A stretch of DNA of 64,000 nucleotides from Acanthornis magna (lineage: Eukaryota; Chordata; Aves; Passeriformes; Acanthizidae). The notes beneath the pieces were generated by a model. That model did not search any database. It worked only from the letters and a program-made list of their open reading frames with translations, and was not told the DNA's origin. Shown piece after piece: positions 35,299 through 47,406 of this stretch (positions are counted from its first letter, which is position 1; each line of letters begins with the position of its first letter). The DNA is taken from contig JAWUZG010000032.1 of NCBI GenBank assembly GCA_036785705.1, positions 13,534,001 through 13,598,000 of the forward strand, read 5' to 3'. The position numbers were made by a program, and so were the translations under genes.

Positions 35299-38200
35299 CT
35301 GACAAGAGAAGCACCAAAGAAGAGTGAATTGCCACAAGTCTGTGAGCACTGCTCAGCACACAGTGGAATGCTCAGTGACCAGGAGCAGTGGGAAGGCTGG
35401 TGGGCTCAACAAGGGTAGTGGAAGAGGTGCACACATCAGCTCCTCCCTTGCACCTGCTCAGCAACCCAGCATTGCCCCATGAGGAGTGAGTTAATCCTTT
35501 AAAATAGCAAACTAGCTTTCCTCCATGCAAGTATTTCTTACTCCAATCTATCCTGAGGCAGTGAGAACATTTTTCTCGTGATTGAAAACATTATTTTTCC
35601 TATGTAAATACAAGAATAGCAAATCATGGGGAAAAAGATCTCTTTAAACAACAAAGCTGAGATTCCTGCACTGAGCACTCTGAATTGTCTGCCTTAGGGG
35701 GCAACATACAAAAAATGCTTGAGAGAGAGGAAGAAATGAGATCAAAGTAGAAACATTATTCTACCTTAATATTTATATTTTTTGTTAAGCTTTCTCACAT
35801 TTCGTTTTAATTATCCACAAGAAAAAGGCCTTGCCTTGCAGGATCCTGTATGTTACAGTAATTAAACTGAATTCAAGTATCTTTTCATATTTGTAATTGC
35901 AATTTTAATGAGGTGCTGCTGGAAGACATTCATCCAGTTTAGGATCTGCTTAACTATTTTTGCCTGACACTTTCTATTTCAACCTAGCAATTATCTTTTT
36001 TTTACGTTATTGTGCCTTTCCACTGTAAAATTCTTTCTCTTTTTAAATAGCTACAGTAACTTTTAGCACATGTGCGAGCTGGATAGTGTTGTTTAAATCA
36101 CTGTATAGAACTTATATTATCCACTAGAAATATTTGCATCACATCAAGTTCCCTTATGTGCACGAAATGAACTTCTTCGTTTGAGCTTTCCCACGTCAAG
36201 CTTCAAGCCTGAGTCTGGTGTTGGCCTTGCCTGGTTGTTTCTCTTTTCTGCCTCCTTCATCAGGAACTCCATGCATTGCTAATACTCAACCACAGTGTTA
36301 TGAAAGACATCCGAGCAAGCTGCCATGCCAGAAATACACAAGTTGTGACAACATGGAGCTCAGCATGGGCTAGTTAACCTTTTAGAGAAACAACAGTTCA
36401 GTTTCTCTGATTGTTGCATATTTCCTTTTGCTTGCTGGTGGAGAATTTAGTATGGAAAAACTTAATTCTTTGGAGTCCAGTTCTAATAAAATGTAGACAG
36501 TTCATAATATAGTTTTCAAAGTAAATAGAAGACTAATGACAAATAAAAATAAGATATGTGACGTCAGGGTTGTCAAAATAATACCCAGATCACTGCTGAA
36601 GCTTTAGCAGCACAACAAAGGATGGTAACAAAGAACATGCGGCACAGAAGGAGGTACAATTGCTTAAGGCAGAGTTTTTCTACCCTAACTTAAATGTCTT
36701 AAAAGATGGATACCTGAGTCTAAGTAGGATGTGTAAGTAAGTACTAGACTAATAGAGAGAAACAGGTGCTTCCTGGTGGTAATCTAGCTAATCCTGAGCT
36801 CAAGATGTTATGCTGACTTTGCTGCTGGAACTGACTCTGTTTTCCCCTTGAACACAGGGGATGATTTAGCTGTGTAATCTTTAGTCAGTAAAAGTGGGAT
36901 TGGTTAGCAAAAGAGATGCTGCTATGAAGAAAGAATATTTAATAGTGTGTTACCTGGAGCTTTTCTGGAAATCATTGTAAGGTCCTACTTAAGTAGAGAT
37001 TTGTGATTTTGAAAGGATTCTGATAGTACATGAGAAAGTGTGCTACAAGTGTGGCCACTCTGCTACCCTTTTAAAATGTGTGTTACTGCAGTGAAAATGT
37101 GCAGCAGAAATAATTTTACCCTGTTGAAACCAGAGCTCTAATTTCAGAACACCTAGCATTTCTGTTGCTGTTCTAATCTGAAACTGTGTGTACTATAGCC
37201 CATTAAAAGCTCTCCCTGTAACAGAGAGGTTACAGAGAGGTTATCTGCATACAAATGGGTGAACTTAACAACTGGCAAAAGGGGAAAAAAATCTGTGAGG
37301 TCAACAAACTTTGCGGAGCTTTAGGAGGACTTCAGGATATTTACATACTTGATGCCCTTTGATTTAAATGAATGCCAGTGTCGCATATTGTCTCTGGCTT
37401 CACAAAACCAAGTCTTGGCTTTTAGTGAAAGTCAAACATCCAGGTACTTTTTAAAATAGCTCAGGTATCTTTAATTTAGGTGGTTTTTACATTTTAAACT
37501 ATAAATTTAAACTGCTCTGATCCAAGAAAAGATTACAAATGTCCCCTCTGGATATGACCACCAGCATGGATGAGATAGAAAAGGGGCACAGCATGTGAAT
37601 CTCTGGGTTCTGTTGTTTGGAGCACCTGCTTCTCCCTTTCTCCAGCCTGACATATAGCACAGCACATCCCCTCATGATAAAATTAAGTGTGCAGATCCTG
37701 GTGGTATAAATCAGGGCTTCACCTGGCTTGGAGCAAGGCTGATACTCCCATGGCATGCTCCAGGACCTTGGTGATAGTGCTCTGTGAGAGGAGAGGAGCC
37801 AAAAATCACAGGGTGTTTTTTTATGTCTTGCTTTATTTAAAGTTTTTCAAACTTTAAAAAGGAATTAACCTAGGAAATGCCAAATCTGAGTGTAATAGTA
37901 TTTCTTTAAACTCTTCAGAAAAAAAAATACTTCAATCTTTATTAAAAAACTCCTGACAATAGAGAGCTAGACAAGGATAGAAGTTCCACTAATGACACTT
38001 TGATTACTCCAAGCAGCAATAAATACCTCTTCTGTTCATTTCTCTCTGGTAAGTCTTGTGTCTAAAAGAGAAAAGAAATTAATCTTAGGCAGTTTAAGAA
38101 AACTTCTCAGTGGTTTTTAGTTATCACATGGAGGATTCATAACTTTTTCCTGGATAATTTCAATGTAATTGCCTAGACATGATTCTTCATCACCACTTGT

Positions 38201-38954
38201 CAATTGTGCTCTGCACAGGCTGGCTGTAGCCATTTTTATTCTATACAGTACTTTTTCTTTCCCCAGGAAATATGTACCCTTACAGTTCCAAAGTAAAAGA
38301 TACTGCAGCTATTATACACAGTTATCTTTTATCACCTGTTACTTCTATGGAAAATGTTAACACTGGCACCTTTTCAGCAAGGAAGTAATTTCATGCTAAC
38401 AAGCTTTGCTTGCTTCAACATCTATCTTTAATATGTCAATTAGTTTCAGAAATGATGCAAGCAAATGTGGCTACAAAGGTATTTCTTTTATCTTTTGTTC
38501 TTTGCAACAAATTCATCATCATTAAATTATGTCTTATTTCAGAACTCAGTTTATTTTCCTGAATACATACTGATAAAAGATATGTGATTTTAAATAGCCT
38601 TTAATACAGGTGGTAGAAATGCTGATCTTGTGGGTAATGTAGGGCGCTTGCAGAAACTTTAAATACTTCTCTGATAGAGTCCCTGATGCAATACTAAAAA
38701 TCAGTGAGCTGTGCTAATTTACACCACACGAAGATCTTGACAGTGTGTGCACTACTATCTAATCCTGAGTAATAATGTAAAAATCTTTAATTTAGGGTTT
38801 CTGTTTTCAAAACATGTAGGACATAATTGTACAATAACTAGAATTGCTGTGTGATTGACCAGGGCAGAGTAACACTGACCAGTCTGAGTAGCCAGAGCCT
38901 GACTGCAGCCGTGCCTTGAAGGCTACAAGGGATCTGGGGAATTTTGTGTCTGGG
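35299..38954. other. Non-coding AT-rich DNA
   Basis: No gene. A perfect TGACGTCA palindrome is at 36559-36566. Around 35870-36010 AT-rich sequence with TTGTAATTGCAATTTTAATG looks enhancer-like, but only by composition. The ORF at 37499-37756 minus is unrecognised. Confidence 0.45.
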
Positions 38955-38974
38955 CTGCTTGCTCTCCACTCAGC

Positions 38975-39000
38975 AATCCAGGGCCTAATTCTGCAAACCC
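38975..39000 (+). repeat. Possible ancient amniote repeat remnant
   Basis: GGGCCTAATTCTGCAAACCCCAC resembles the opening phrase of an old amniote repeat (GGGCCTGATTCTGCAAACCC). The match is very short and from memory. Confidence 0.2.
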
Positions 39001-41320
39001 CACATCTCTTTACCCATCTGGCAGAAGCACCTGAAAGAGGAAGCAAGAGCAAGGGGTTATGTAGGAGACAGCCCTACCATTTTCAAGTCTGAGAACCAAC
39101 TAGCAGATCTCATGTCAATTTTATCTAGAAAAACAAAATCATAAATAATAAAAACCACCCCAGATTTAGAAAGTACCTAATAATTTGAAATTATAGGTTT
39201 TGTAAAATAAAGATTTTTCTGTCACCATTAAACAAGAAACATACTTTTATAAATGGTATCATTGTGTGTTAATGCATTTTTTAACATTTCTGATTCATCC
39301 TTTCTCGGAGCATATCCTGATAATATGTCATGCTCACAGAGAGATTAATCTAACTGGCAAACAGTTACTGCATTCACTGTTCCTGCGGGCCATCACTTTT
39401 CCTGGGGAGAATAATTTATATCAGACCATTCTGCCTTGATAACAGAGCAGTTTTTAGTTCTCATTCCCAACTTACATTTTTCAAGAAAAATTAATATGCA
39501 TTGTATAAATTCAAAGATCATATATTGTATTGTTGGAAATACTTCATTTGAGCAGAGCTAACTAGTAGAAAAGATCTGATCTCAAAAGGATATTATTTCT
39601 CAAAATGATGAATTTCTCAAAAGGATGTTATGATTTTTGTTTACAGAGTTAAAATGGGTCCAAATTTTTTTTAATCTACTGTACTTTTTAATCTTTTGGA
39701 ATTTCCAAAATAGTTGCATTTGACAGATGTCTCTTCCTGATTCTACTTATTGGTCTACTCTGCAATGTATTTGCAGTCTCTAAGAGATTTTATTTTTGTT
39801 GCAGTACATCAAGAACAAATTCTTTGTTGGAAGGGGGTGGAGTTATGACAGATAAGGACAACAAAGGCAGGAATCTCATGGAGATTTTTCCATTCTTCAC
39901 CTATAGGTTGTATATGGTAAGATACTTTTACCCCTTTGACAAAGGAAAATAACACAGTTGCACCTAACTCATCCTTTTAATGCCTACTGATGTCAGTGGG
40001 ATGGACCACATTGCACTAGGAAAAGAAATTAATTCCAGCAGTTATGGGGGTTGAACCCCACATGCTACCTCCAACTAGTTTCTTCTACTATCTTTTGGTG
40101 GCCAGTCTCCACATATTTAAAGAAATATTGAACAGGAGAGTATAATGAATAATCAGCTTCTAGTGTCAGTTCTGTCTTGCTTCATTTCTAGTTGAGAGGG
40201 AAGATCTGTGGGAGGATTCAAATATCAATGTCAATGTAGTCAGCATATTTCCAAGATGTAAGCTTTGAAAAGCCCCAAAGAAATGCTACCTAGGTATTGA
40301 TACAAGTGAGATACAGATATTTCAGAGTGGCCAGTGTTCAAAGTCTTGAGGCATTTGAAGAATTTTGGATAAGCTTTTTAAAATGCCTTAACTGCAGATG
40401 AAGTTAAGTCCATCTCAGCCCTAACTCATTTTGAATTTCAAAGAAGGATTCCTCCACCTCTATTTGTCTGTTTTCTGTAGTTTCTGTAGTACTACACTGC
40501 TTGTATGTAGTGAAACATACAAGTTTTCACCATTTCAATGGTGTCTGGATTTTTGGCATTTTATTTCTTCCTGTAGCAAAGTATTATTTTTCATGTAAGT
40601 GTGCCATCTTTCTAAATGACAACTTTGAAGCCTGGGGCCCTGTGAAGGAAATTTAAAACTAACCTGAAAATAACTGCAGGGAATACATGCTAAAAATCAA
40701 TTTGATCCTGGCAAAAGAGCAGATCAGATAATTTAACATCTTTTCAACTCTGAGTTCTACTATCCTATAATGATTCAGTTGGTCTGCTGTCAGATTCCTC
40801 TGCCATGTTTATGTTGGACAGAGAAGAGAATCAAGAAAATGGATGTTTGTTTTGTATCATCATCTATGGTACAGTTTTCATAAGATGACTGTCAATGTTG
40901 AATAAGGTTTGACGTTTCCATCTGATAGACAAACAGCCTCTAAAAAATTGTTGTGTTGAGGTTTTTTTAAGGTTAGTGACTTTCAGAAAGTTTAAGGATC
41001 TACTCTTTTACATTACAATGACAAGAAAATTAAATTACAATAGAGGAGAATTTTGGTTTTCCAAAAAGAACTTATGGTTGTGGTTTTGTTTGTTTGTTTT
41101 GATTTTGTTTTTAATGGAAATGTTGATTTTAAGTCAATGTAAAAGCCCCACAGCATCTTTCATCACCCCAGAAATACACTGTTTTTGAAATGTTCATTCA
41201 ACAATTTCCTCCGCATCCACATTTTGTGAAGCCACATAGGTAACTGGCTATCTGGAACTTCATAAAGACAGAGATAACAAATATTTTTCCTTTCTCTGTC
41301 TTTTTTTTTTAATTTTTAAA
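39001..41320. other. Non-coding AT-rich DNA with small repeats
   Basis: TCTCAAAAGGAT occurs twice with a 35-base period (39580-39591 and 39615-39626). A 9-bp-arm hairpin (CTTGTATGT/ACATACAAG, loop AGTGAA) is at 40500-40523. No gene recognised. Confidence 0.45.
39961..40025 (+). repeat. Possible ancient amniote repeat remnant
   Basis: GCACCTAACTC...AATGCCTACTGATGTCAGTGGGATGG follows the order of a reptile/bird repeat phrase (GGCACCTAACTCCCATTGAAGTCAATGGGA). Short and heavily decayed; the family was not named. Confidence 0.3.
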
Positions 41321-41336
41321 ATATATATATATATAT
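41321..41336. repeat. (AT)n microsatellite
   Basis: Eight AT dinucleotides follow a T-run and an A/T-rich stretch beginning near 41301. Confidence 0.9.
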
Positions 41337-44300
41337 GCATATCAATGTTAGCATATTTTATTCACTAACTTAGAAGCAGAGGTGTCAGATCATATCTTCA
41401 CTTGTGGAATAAACAGAGATAAGATACATCAAAATACATTTTTTCATTACTTCAACCTTTGCATTCACCATTTCTCTGTTTTGTTCTTTCTCCATTATTT
41501 TCCAAAGAAAATGAAAAGTAACATAAAGACACAGCTTTGAAAAACCTGTCTTCAAGAAATTATTGTCAATTAGTTCCTGTTCTCCAAGCATTAGGCAGAA
41601 AATTCGAGGGAGTTCACACTGGATTGTTATTAGCCCTGTCATCCTCTTTCAGTGTATTCACACACTGCCAGAAAAGGCACAGTAATATTTTGTATTCTAG
41701 GATTAAATTAGAAACCAATTCTTGCATATAGAAATTAGAACCCAGTCCTTAAAAACATATTTTTCAATCTGTTCTGCACTATTCAGCTTCAATTCTCTTC
41801 TTTTGATCATATATTTCTTAATTTCTTTTTTACAAAAGTCTTAGTTATTAGCTGAGCAAATTACAATAACCCACTATTTCAACAACCCACTATTTCAATA
41901 TCAATGTGCTAACAACATGGAACACTCCAGGAGAATTTGAAACACTGCTGGAAACTAGGTGTTGGTTTTGCGCTCACGTCTATGTGAGCATAATGATACT
42001 AATTTTGGGGGTAGGATTCAGAACGGTTTGGAAGTCCTGGAAACCTGAAAATCTTACCCAAATGCCATGGCGGCATGCACAGGATGGAGACACCTGTGAC
42101 ATACTACTGGATTTAGTTCTGTGTTAGGTCCTTAATGCCTTTAGTAGATCTGCTCCAGTGCCCCTGTTGGCTCCAGCCCACAGCTACTACCAAAGACTGG
42201 AAGTGACGCTACTAAATTACTTTTAAGTTAACACTTATTTGTGAGACAATATCACTCATGGATTATTACAAATAACAATCTAGTTAATAGTTTCCTTAGG
42301 CTATTTTACTGGGTCTTTTCCTGTTGCAATTGCATTGCATGTGCAGTGATGTAACTTCAGCTTTGTTATAGAAAACATGAACCAGAGCTGTCTAACTAAA
42401 CATTATGGAAGTTTAATAGGAGCAATATGTCAAAAACATCTTTCTGCAACATGGTAAACTTTGTAACCTTCATATTTTCAAACAACTTTTCATTTTATTT
42501 CTGGTTTGCAGATTTTTTTAAAGTACCAGCATATGTTCATTATTCTCTGTAAGTGTATAAAACTCACAAAGCCATATGTTTTCCTCTAGAAAGTTGGCAG
42601 AACCCTATGCTATCTATACACAGGCCGAAAAAAAAAGAGGCTACTGTTACTGACTGTCCTATATAATTTTCTCTCTAATGATGCCATTTCTGCCAGAGAA
42701 AATGTGAAATAATGATTGACTAGAATAGAATGTGCCCACTCTTGCTTTTTACACGAAGTTGATATACCTAGGAGAAACACAAAATGCCTATATCATGGAC
42801 TCGTGAAAAGGATTAGTATGCTGCCAAAACATGACATTGTAATGAAGTGTAAACAGATAAAATGAAAAATTATCTTCTGAACTCATACAGATCTTTTTTG
42901 CGGTGCTTAAAAGTAACAAGACGTTGAGATAAGGGTGTAGGTGGAAGATGAAAAGATGGCCTTGCAAAAAAAGAAGCATTCAAATATGCCAAGTAGTGCT
43001 GTTCACAAATCATTCCCAGAGAATATCAGGGATTGTGAAATGTGACTGCATCTGAGCAAACATAATTAAATTCAGTACTTCATAACTCCTTGTTAATTTT
43101 TTACTTTTCCTTGTTCTTTGAAAATATTCCAAGCTATTGATGTAAAGGAGGTATTTTTCAAAGTTCCTCTCGCTCTAAAGCTTCAGCTCAGTAAAATATC
43201 TGGTAAAGCTCAATCTCTCTTTTTCTCAGTGACCAATCATCTGGAACCCAGTGGTCTGGCTGTTTTAGCAGTCTACGATGATATTGCTCCTTGTTTTAGG
43301 AATTCAGCATTATAAAGTGAGATGCTTTGACTGAATTTTCAAATACATTAAAAAATTTCCTGTTAAATGGAAAGTTTTGCTGAACTGTGACAATGGAAGG
43401 TATGGTTGGTACCCCAGAATCACAGGGGTTGTGCTAATTCTGTAGAAGCAGTGATGTACATAAGCCTGGGTTCCCCTGAAACAAAACAGCAATAGGCTGT
43501 TCACATTTTCATGTGTGGAAAACCTGTGTTAGAAGTACACTCTCATGCAGCTGGTATTCTGTAATCTCAGCTTGTCTGGTGTTTGACTGCTTATTTCTGT
43601 GAGTTCCCTCATTATTCTCAGTGTCTCTGCTGCTGTTTCAGACAGGTGTCAGCAATGTGCATGCACTACTAGGCAGAAAAGCTCAGTGGCCCCCTACTCA
43701 GCCTCATGCTCACCCCTGGCGTATCTATTATGGGGCAGCAGGGGAACTGCCAGGCAGCAACCACCCATGAATGCAAACTGGTACTGTCAGGTGTCTGTTT
43801 CTAGGCTTCGAGGTGTGTGTACTTTCCCTAGAGCGTCTGGTCCCCAAGTACATGCAGCCTGTTTCAGCAGTTTGAAGGCAAAATGGTAGCACGGACTTAC
43901 TGAGCCTTCACTGGCAGTATTTGATCTATCCATGCATGTACCTGACTATAAGGACCCAGTTCCTATTTTTAAAAGCTCTTGTTACCTATGAAAGGCAGTG
44001 CAGTGAATATTTCCCGGAAACATTTGTTCCTTAGGCTCCCAGTCAGATTTGAGTCATCATGTTTACTGTCCACGTGTTACACACTACCCCTGGATTTTCC
44101 TGTATCAGCACCCTAGTCTTTCCAAATCAGCTCTAACATGGAGACAGAGATGAACTTTACTTTATGTGCGAGAGATATTGAATAATACAGGTTAAATAGC
44201 ATTAATGGTCTCTCAGTATAGAGTTTAGCCACATTTTGGGCTTAGTGAAGAGGCTGTAGCTGTCTGTGAATCCCAGATGATGCCATCATGTTTCCCCTGT

Positions 44301-45270
44301 GTTAGAGGCTCAGCTGCAATCTGCCCGAGAGCGTCAGCAAGTGGGGACACGACTCATCTCTGTCTTCAGCACTATATTAAGAAAAATGGTACCCATGGCC
44401 CATGCAGTTGCTAGAAAATAAGGACTGAAAAAGAAATAAATGCTTTGAATAGACGCAAAGATTTCAGAAAGCTATTTGGTTCCAAAAATTGACCAAAAAT
44501 AGTGTGTTGTGATACATAGATAACACCACAGAATGGAGTTCTACAAGTGAAGAATTTACAAAATTCATAGTGAATTTTAACTAACTTTGCTAAGATCTAG
44601 TCTACATTCAAGAGAACTTGTCATCTATGAGTGACAGGGGTAACAACTATTTTTAGTATCTTTTCTTAGTTTGCTTGTGTATTTTTTATAAACACTTCAT
44701 TACGTGGACTTTATTCTAGGCCTTGTACAGTTCCATGGAAATTATTGACTCATGAATAACTTGGCTCAGAAACAGCTATGCTAAAATAACTCATCATTTG
44801 AATCTCAGCACAGTAATATATTTAAGCTCATGCTTTACTTGAAGTGGAGCAGCACAGTATTTGTATGCCATAATGTTTGAAGGGAGCTTGCTGTTCACAG
44901 TGCCGACAGGAACGAAAAGGTCATTGGTCTCTCACTGTACTAAGGCAGGCAAACTAAAATATGAATTTTAAAAAGCCCTTGCAGAATGAAATGCTCCTGT
45001 CATTTCACCATCTAGAAGTCGAGTTAGGGGAAAATAAATTTAGAAAAAAGAGGCATCCAAATCTATAGATATATATTTATTTTCAGAAAAACTATGAGTG
45101 TGTGGGAGACATTGAATTTTATTGACTTGAATCTGGACATGACTTGCAGTGTTGGGTTATGAAGGCAGCTTATCATGGCACATCATAGCAGGACAAGTAG
45201 AAAATACACACCAAAATAAAACCATGAATAAAGAATGGAAAACAGACTAGGTTTAGATTCCCAAGGTACT
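41337..45270. other. Non-coding AT-rich DNA
   Basis: A 14-base word AACCCACTATTTCA is tandemly repeated with period 16 (41868-41881, 41884-41897). The ORF at 43599-43889 (96 codons, Ser/Cys/Arg rich) has no recognised domain. Nothing else stands out. Confidence 0.45.
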
Positions 45271-45340
45271 TCAATGGCCAGATTTTCAGAGTACCCATTC
45301 GTCAGCATCTGAGCTCTGGAAAATCCCAGAATCTGCTTTA
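45271..45340 (+). repeat. Possible ancient amniote repeat remnant
   Basis: TCAATGGCCAGATTTTCAGAGTACCC...CTCTGGAAAATCCCAG matches the style and order of an old sauropsid repeat (GGCCAGATTTTCA...GAAAATC). Its two ends are imperfect inverted repeats of each other (GATTTTC / GAAAATC). Short; family name not assigned. Confidence 0.35.
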
Positions 45341-45778
45341 GTATCTAAGCTTCTCCTGCTGAGGACAAAAAGAATGAGATAAAAGTCAGTGCTTAAACTT
45401 CTGTTGATGTAACAGATATGATGAGACAAGCTACCTCACTCATATATTCTGGCTTGCACCCTTGAATCCTATTTAGCAGGTCAAGTCTTGCACAAAGCTG
45501 GACTATGAAAAGCCAGGAGATTTTCTTTGGCTGTCAACCTATTGCTTTTCAAGCCTTTTTCTTTTAAACTACATTGGTACTAACTGCTTATTTCAAAGGT
45601 GCACCAGTAGTCTCTAGACATAATGTAACTCATCACTGGAGTTTCTAATGACAGCCATCACAACCAGAAAATACACTCATAATCATGGACTTCTATTTAC
45701 TCAGAACTTTTCCAGGAAGAAAAAATATCTAAACATAACTGCATTTAATGGAAGACTTTTCCCCTAGTAGAAACTTAC

Positions 45779-45837
45779 CCTCTGACCATTTTCAGCTGAT
45801 ATTTTTTCTTGGATTTCTACCGTTGGCCCAGAGCTTG
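45779..45837 (-). other. Candidate exon, minus strand, frame open
   Basis: A strong acceptor (CTTTTGGCTCTTTTCAG, ending 45838) and a donor (CAGAGG|GTAAGTTTC after 45779) enclose 59 bases. With two bases completing an earlier codon, the frame reads SSGPTVEIQEKISAENGQR to the last base; the other two frames stop. Its end phase (0) fits the open frame of the candidate at 35172-35298 on the same strand, about 10.5 kb downstream in transcript direction. No protein family recognised. A 59-base open frame is not rare by chance, so the splice sites are the main evidence. Confidence 0.28.
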
Positions 45838-45840
45838 CTG

Positions 45841-47327
45841 AAAAGAGCCAAAAGATATTTTAGATGGACACAAAATACAGTAGTCTACATTTACATATAA
45901 ATCAGTTATTGAGGTTTACTTGATACAGTAAAAAGTATGCTTGTTGTAAGTAGGAAAGAAAGTTAAAATCACCAAACAACAAACCCTCAATGCTGTCTCA
46001 TTGATGAAGTTAAAATAGAGCTATCATTTCTAACTGAGAGATGGGAAGGAAAAGTATGAGAAAGATTTGCAAAGTACTTTGATTTACTTTCTATTTTCAA
46101 GGCCAGCTAGTTTTTTTCTGCTTGAAATTCAGAAGGTAAATTTCTCATTGCAGTCCAGACGGCAGATTTTGAGTCCAGTATTCTTTCCCCTTCACCCGCA
46201 CAGAATTGTTAACAGCTTTTCTTGTTTCTGAAGTTAGCATACTGAGATCAAAATTTATCAAGTATTTGTAAAAGGTGACATTCCCCCCAAAGCTGAAAAC
46301 ATGACATCTATCCTTTTTCAGTGGTTCAATGGTTACAAACTTCTAATTAGTCAGAACAAAGAAGAAAAAATGTAGTCCATTTACATACTGTGTTATAAGC
46401 ACAATTAACAAAGACAATTTGAGGATTGTCCAGTAGTTGATTTGTGTTTTACCTGCATGACTGAAGTTTCAGGGTCTGAACTTTGAAGGCCAGTCTTTTA
46501 TTTTTCCTTGATACCTCTTCCTCCCCCGTTACAATTCAGCTAGAAAATTTTGTGAACAACTCAAAATTTTGTTCTTTAAAAAATTGCTTCTTTTCTGTTT
46601 TATGGCAGCTCTAAAATATAAACTCTGAATTGCCAGAGTTATAACAGAGATGTTATACCATGGCATCTGAGTAATATAAATGTAGGTATATGCAGACTTC
46701 ATAAAATGTGCAGTATTTCTATAAGGACATAGAAATCTGTAGGTAAGAGATAGAGATATTTTCTCTTTCATCAAAATGCATCCACCTACTTGGCAAGGAT
46801 GAAATACCAATACTCTACTAACCAGGGACCTAGGAGTTTCCAAGTCATGAATATTTACAATATCCCTGTAAATGACTAATTGCTCATTAGACATTGAAAA
46901 ACCACAATTCCCAAAGATCTAGAATCAAGAAGAATTTTTTGGTTTCCACAGCTCCCAATTCTATTTCGAGAAGCCAGTAATAAGGCAGAGAGCAGCTGAA
47001 AAGCTTGGACAGCTTTATTTTGTCACACACAAACAAACCCCAAGCTCCTTTCAAAGTACTTCACATGGATGCACACTGACATACACTCACTAGTCCCCAG
47101 AAACATCTGTAAGCAGCAACAGTATGAGGAATCTGTAGTTGTGTACTGATGGATAACACTATCTTTTAAAATTTTCCTGTTCCACAGGAGGGATTACACC
47201 ATATAAGGTTTTTGCCCCTGGTTATTTTGTGCCTAAAAGTCTGATCAATGTAAAAGTAAAACAATTCCAACAGAATGCAGAAGAAAATCCTGAAACTGAG
47301 GTGGCATAAATATGCACTGTATAATGA
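45841..47327. other. Non-coding AT-rich DNA
   Basis: No gene. The 46529-46894 minus-strand ORF (121 codons) has no domain, start context or splice support that I can see. Confidence 0.45.
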
Positions 47328-47406
47328 TTAAAAACAAAAAAGCAAAAAAAAAAAAAAACCCAACAAAACAAAACAAAAAACCCCAAACAAAAACAAAAAA
47401 CCAAAC
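47328..47406. repeat. A-rich (CAAAA)n simple repeat
   Basis: A run of about 15 A followed by CAAAA, CCCCAAAC and CAAAAA units. This could be the decayed A-tail of a retrocopy, but no parent sequence is visible upstream. Confidence 0.9.
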
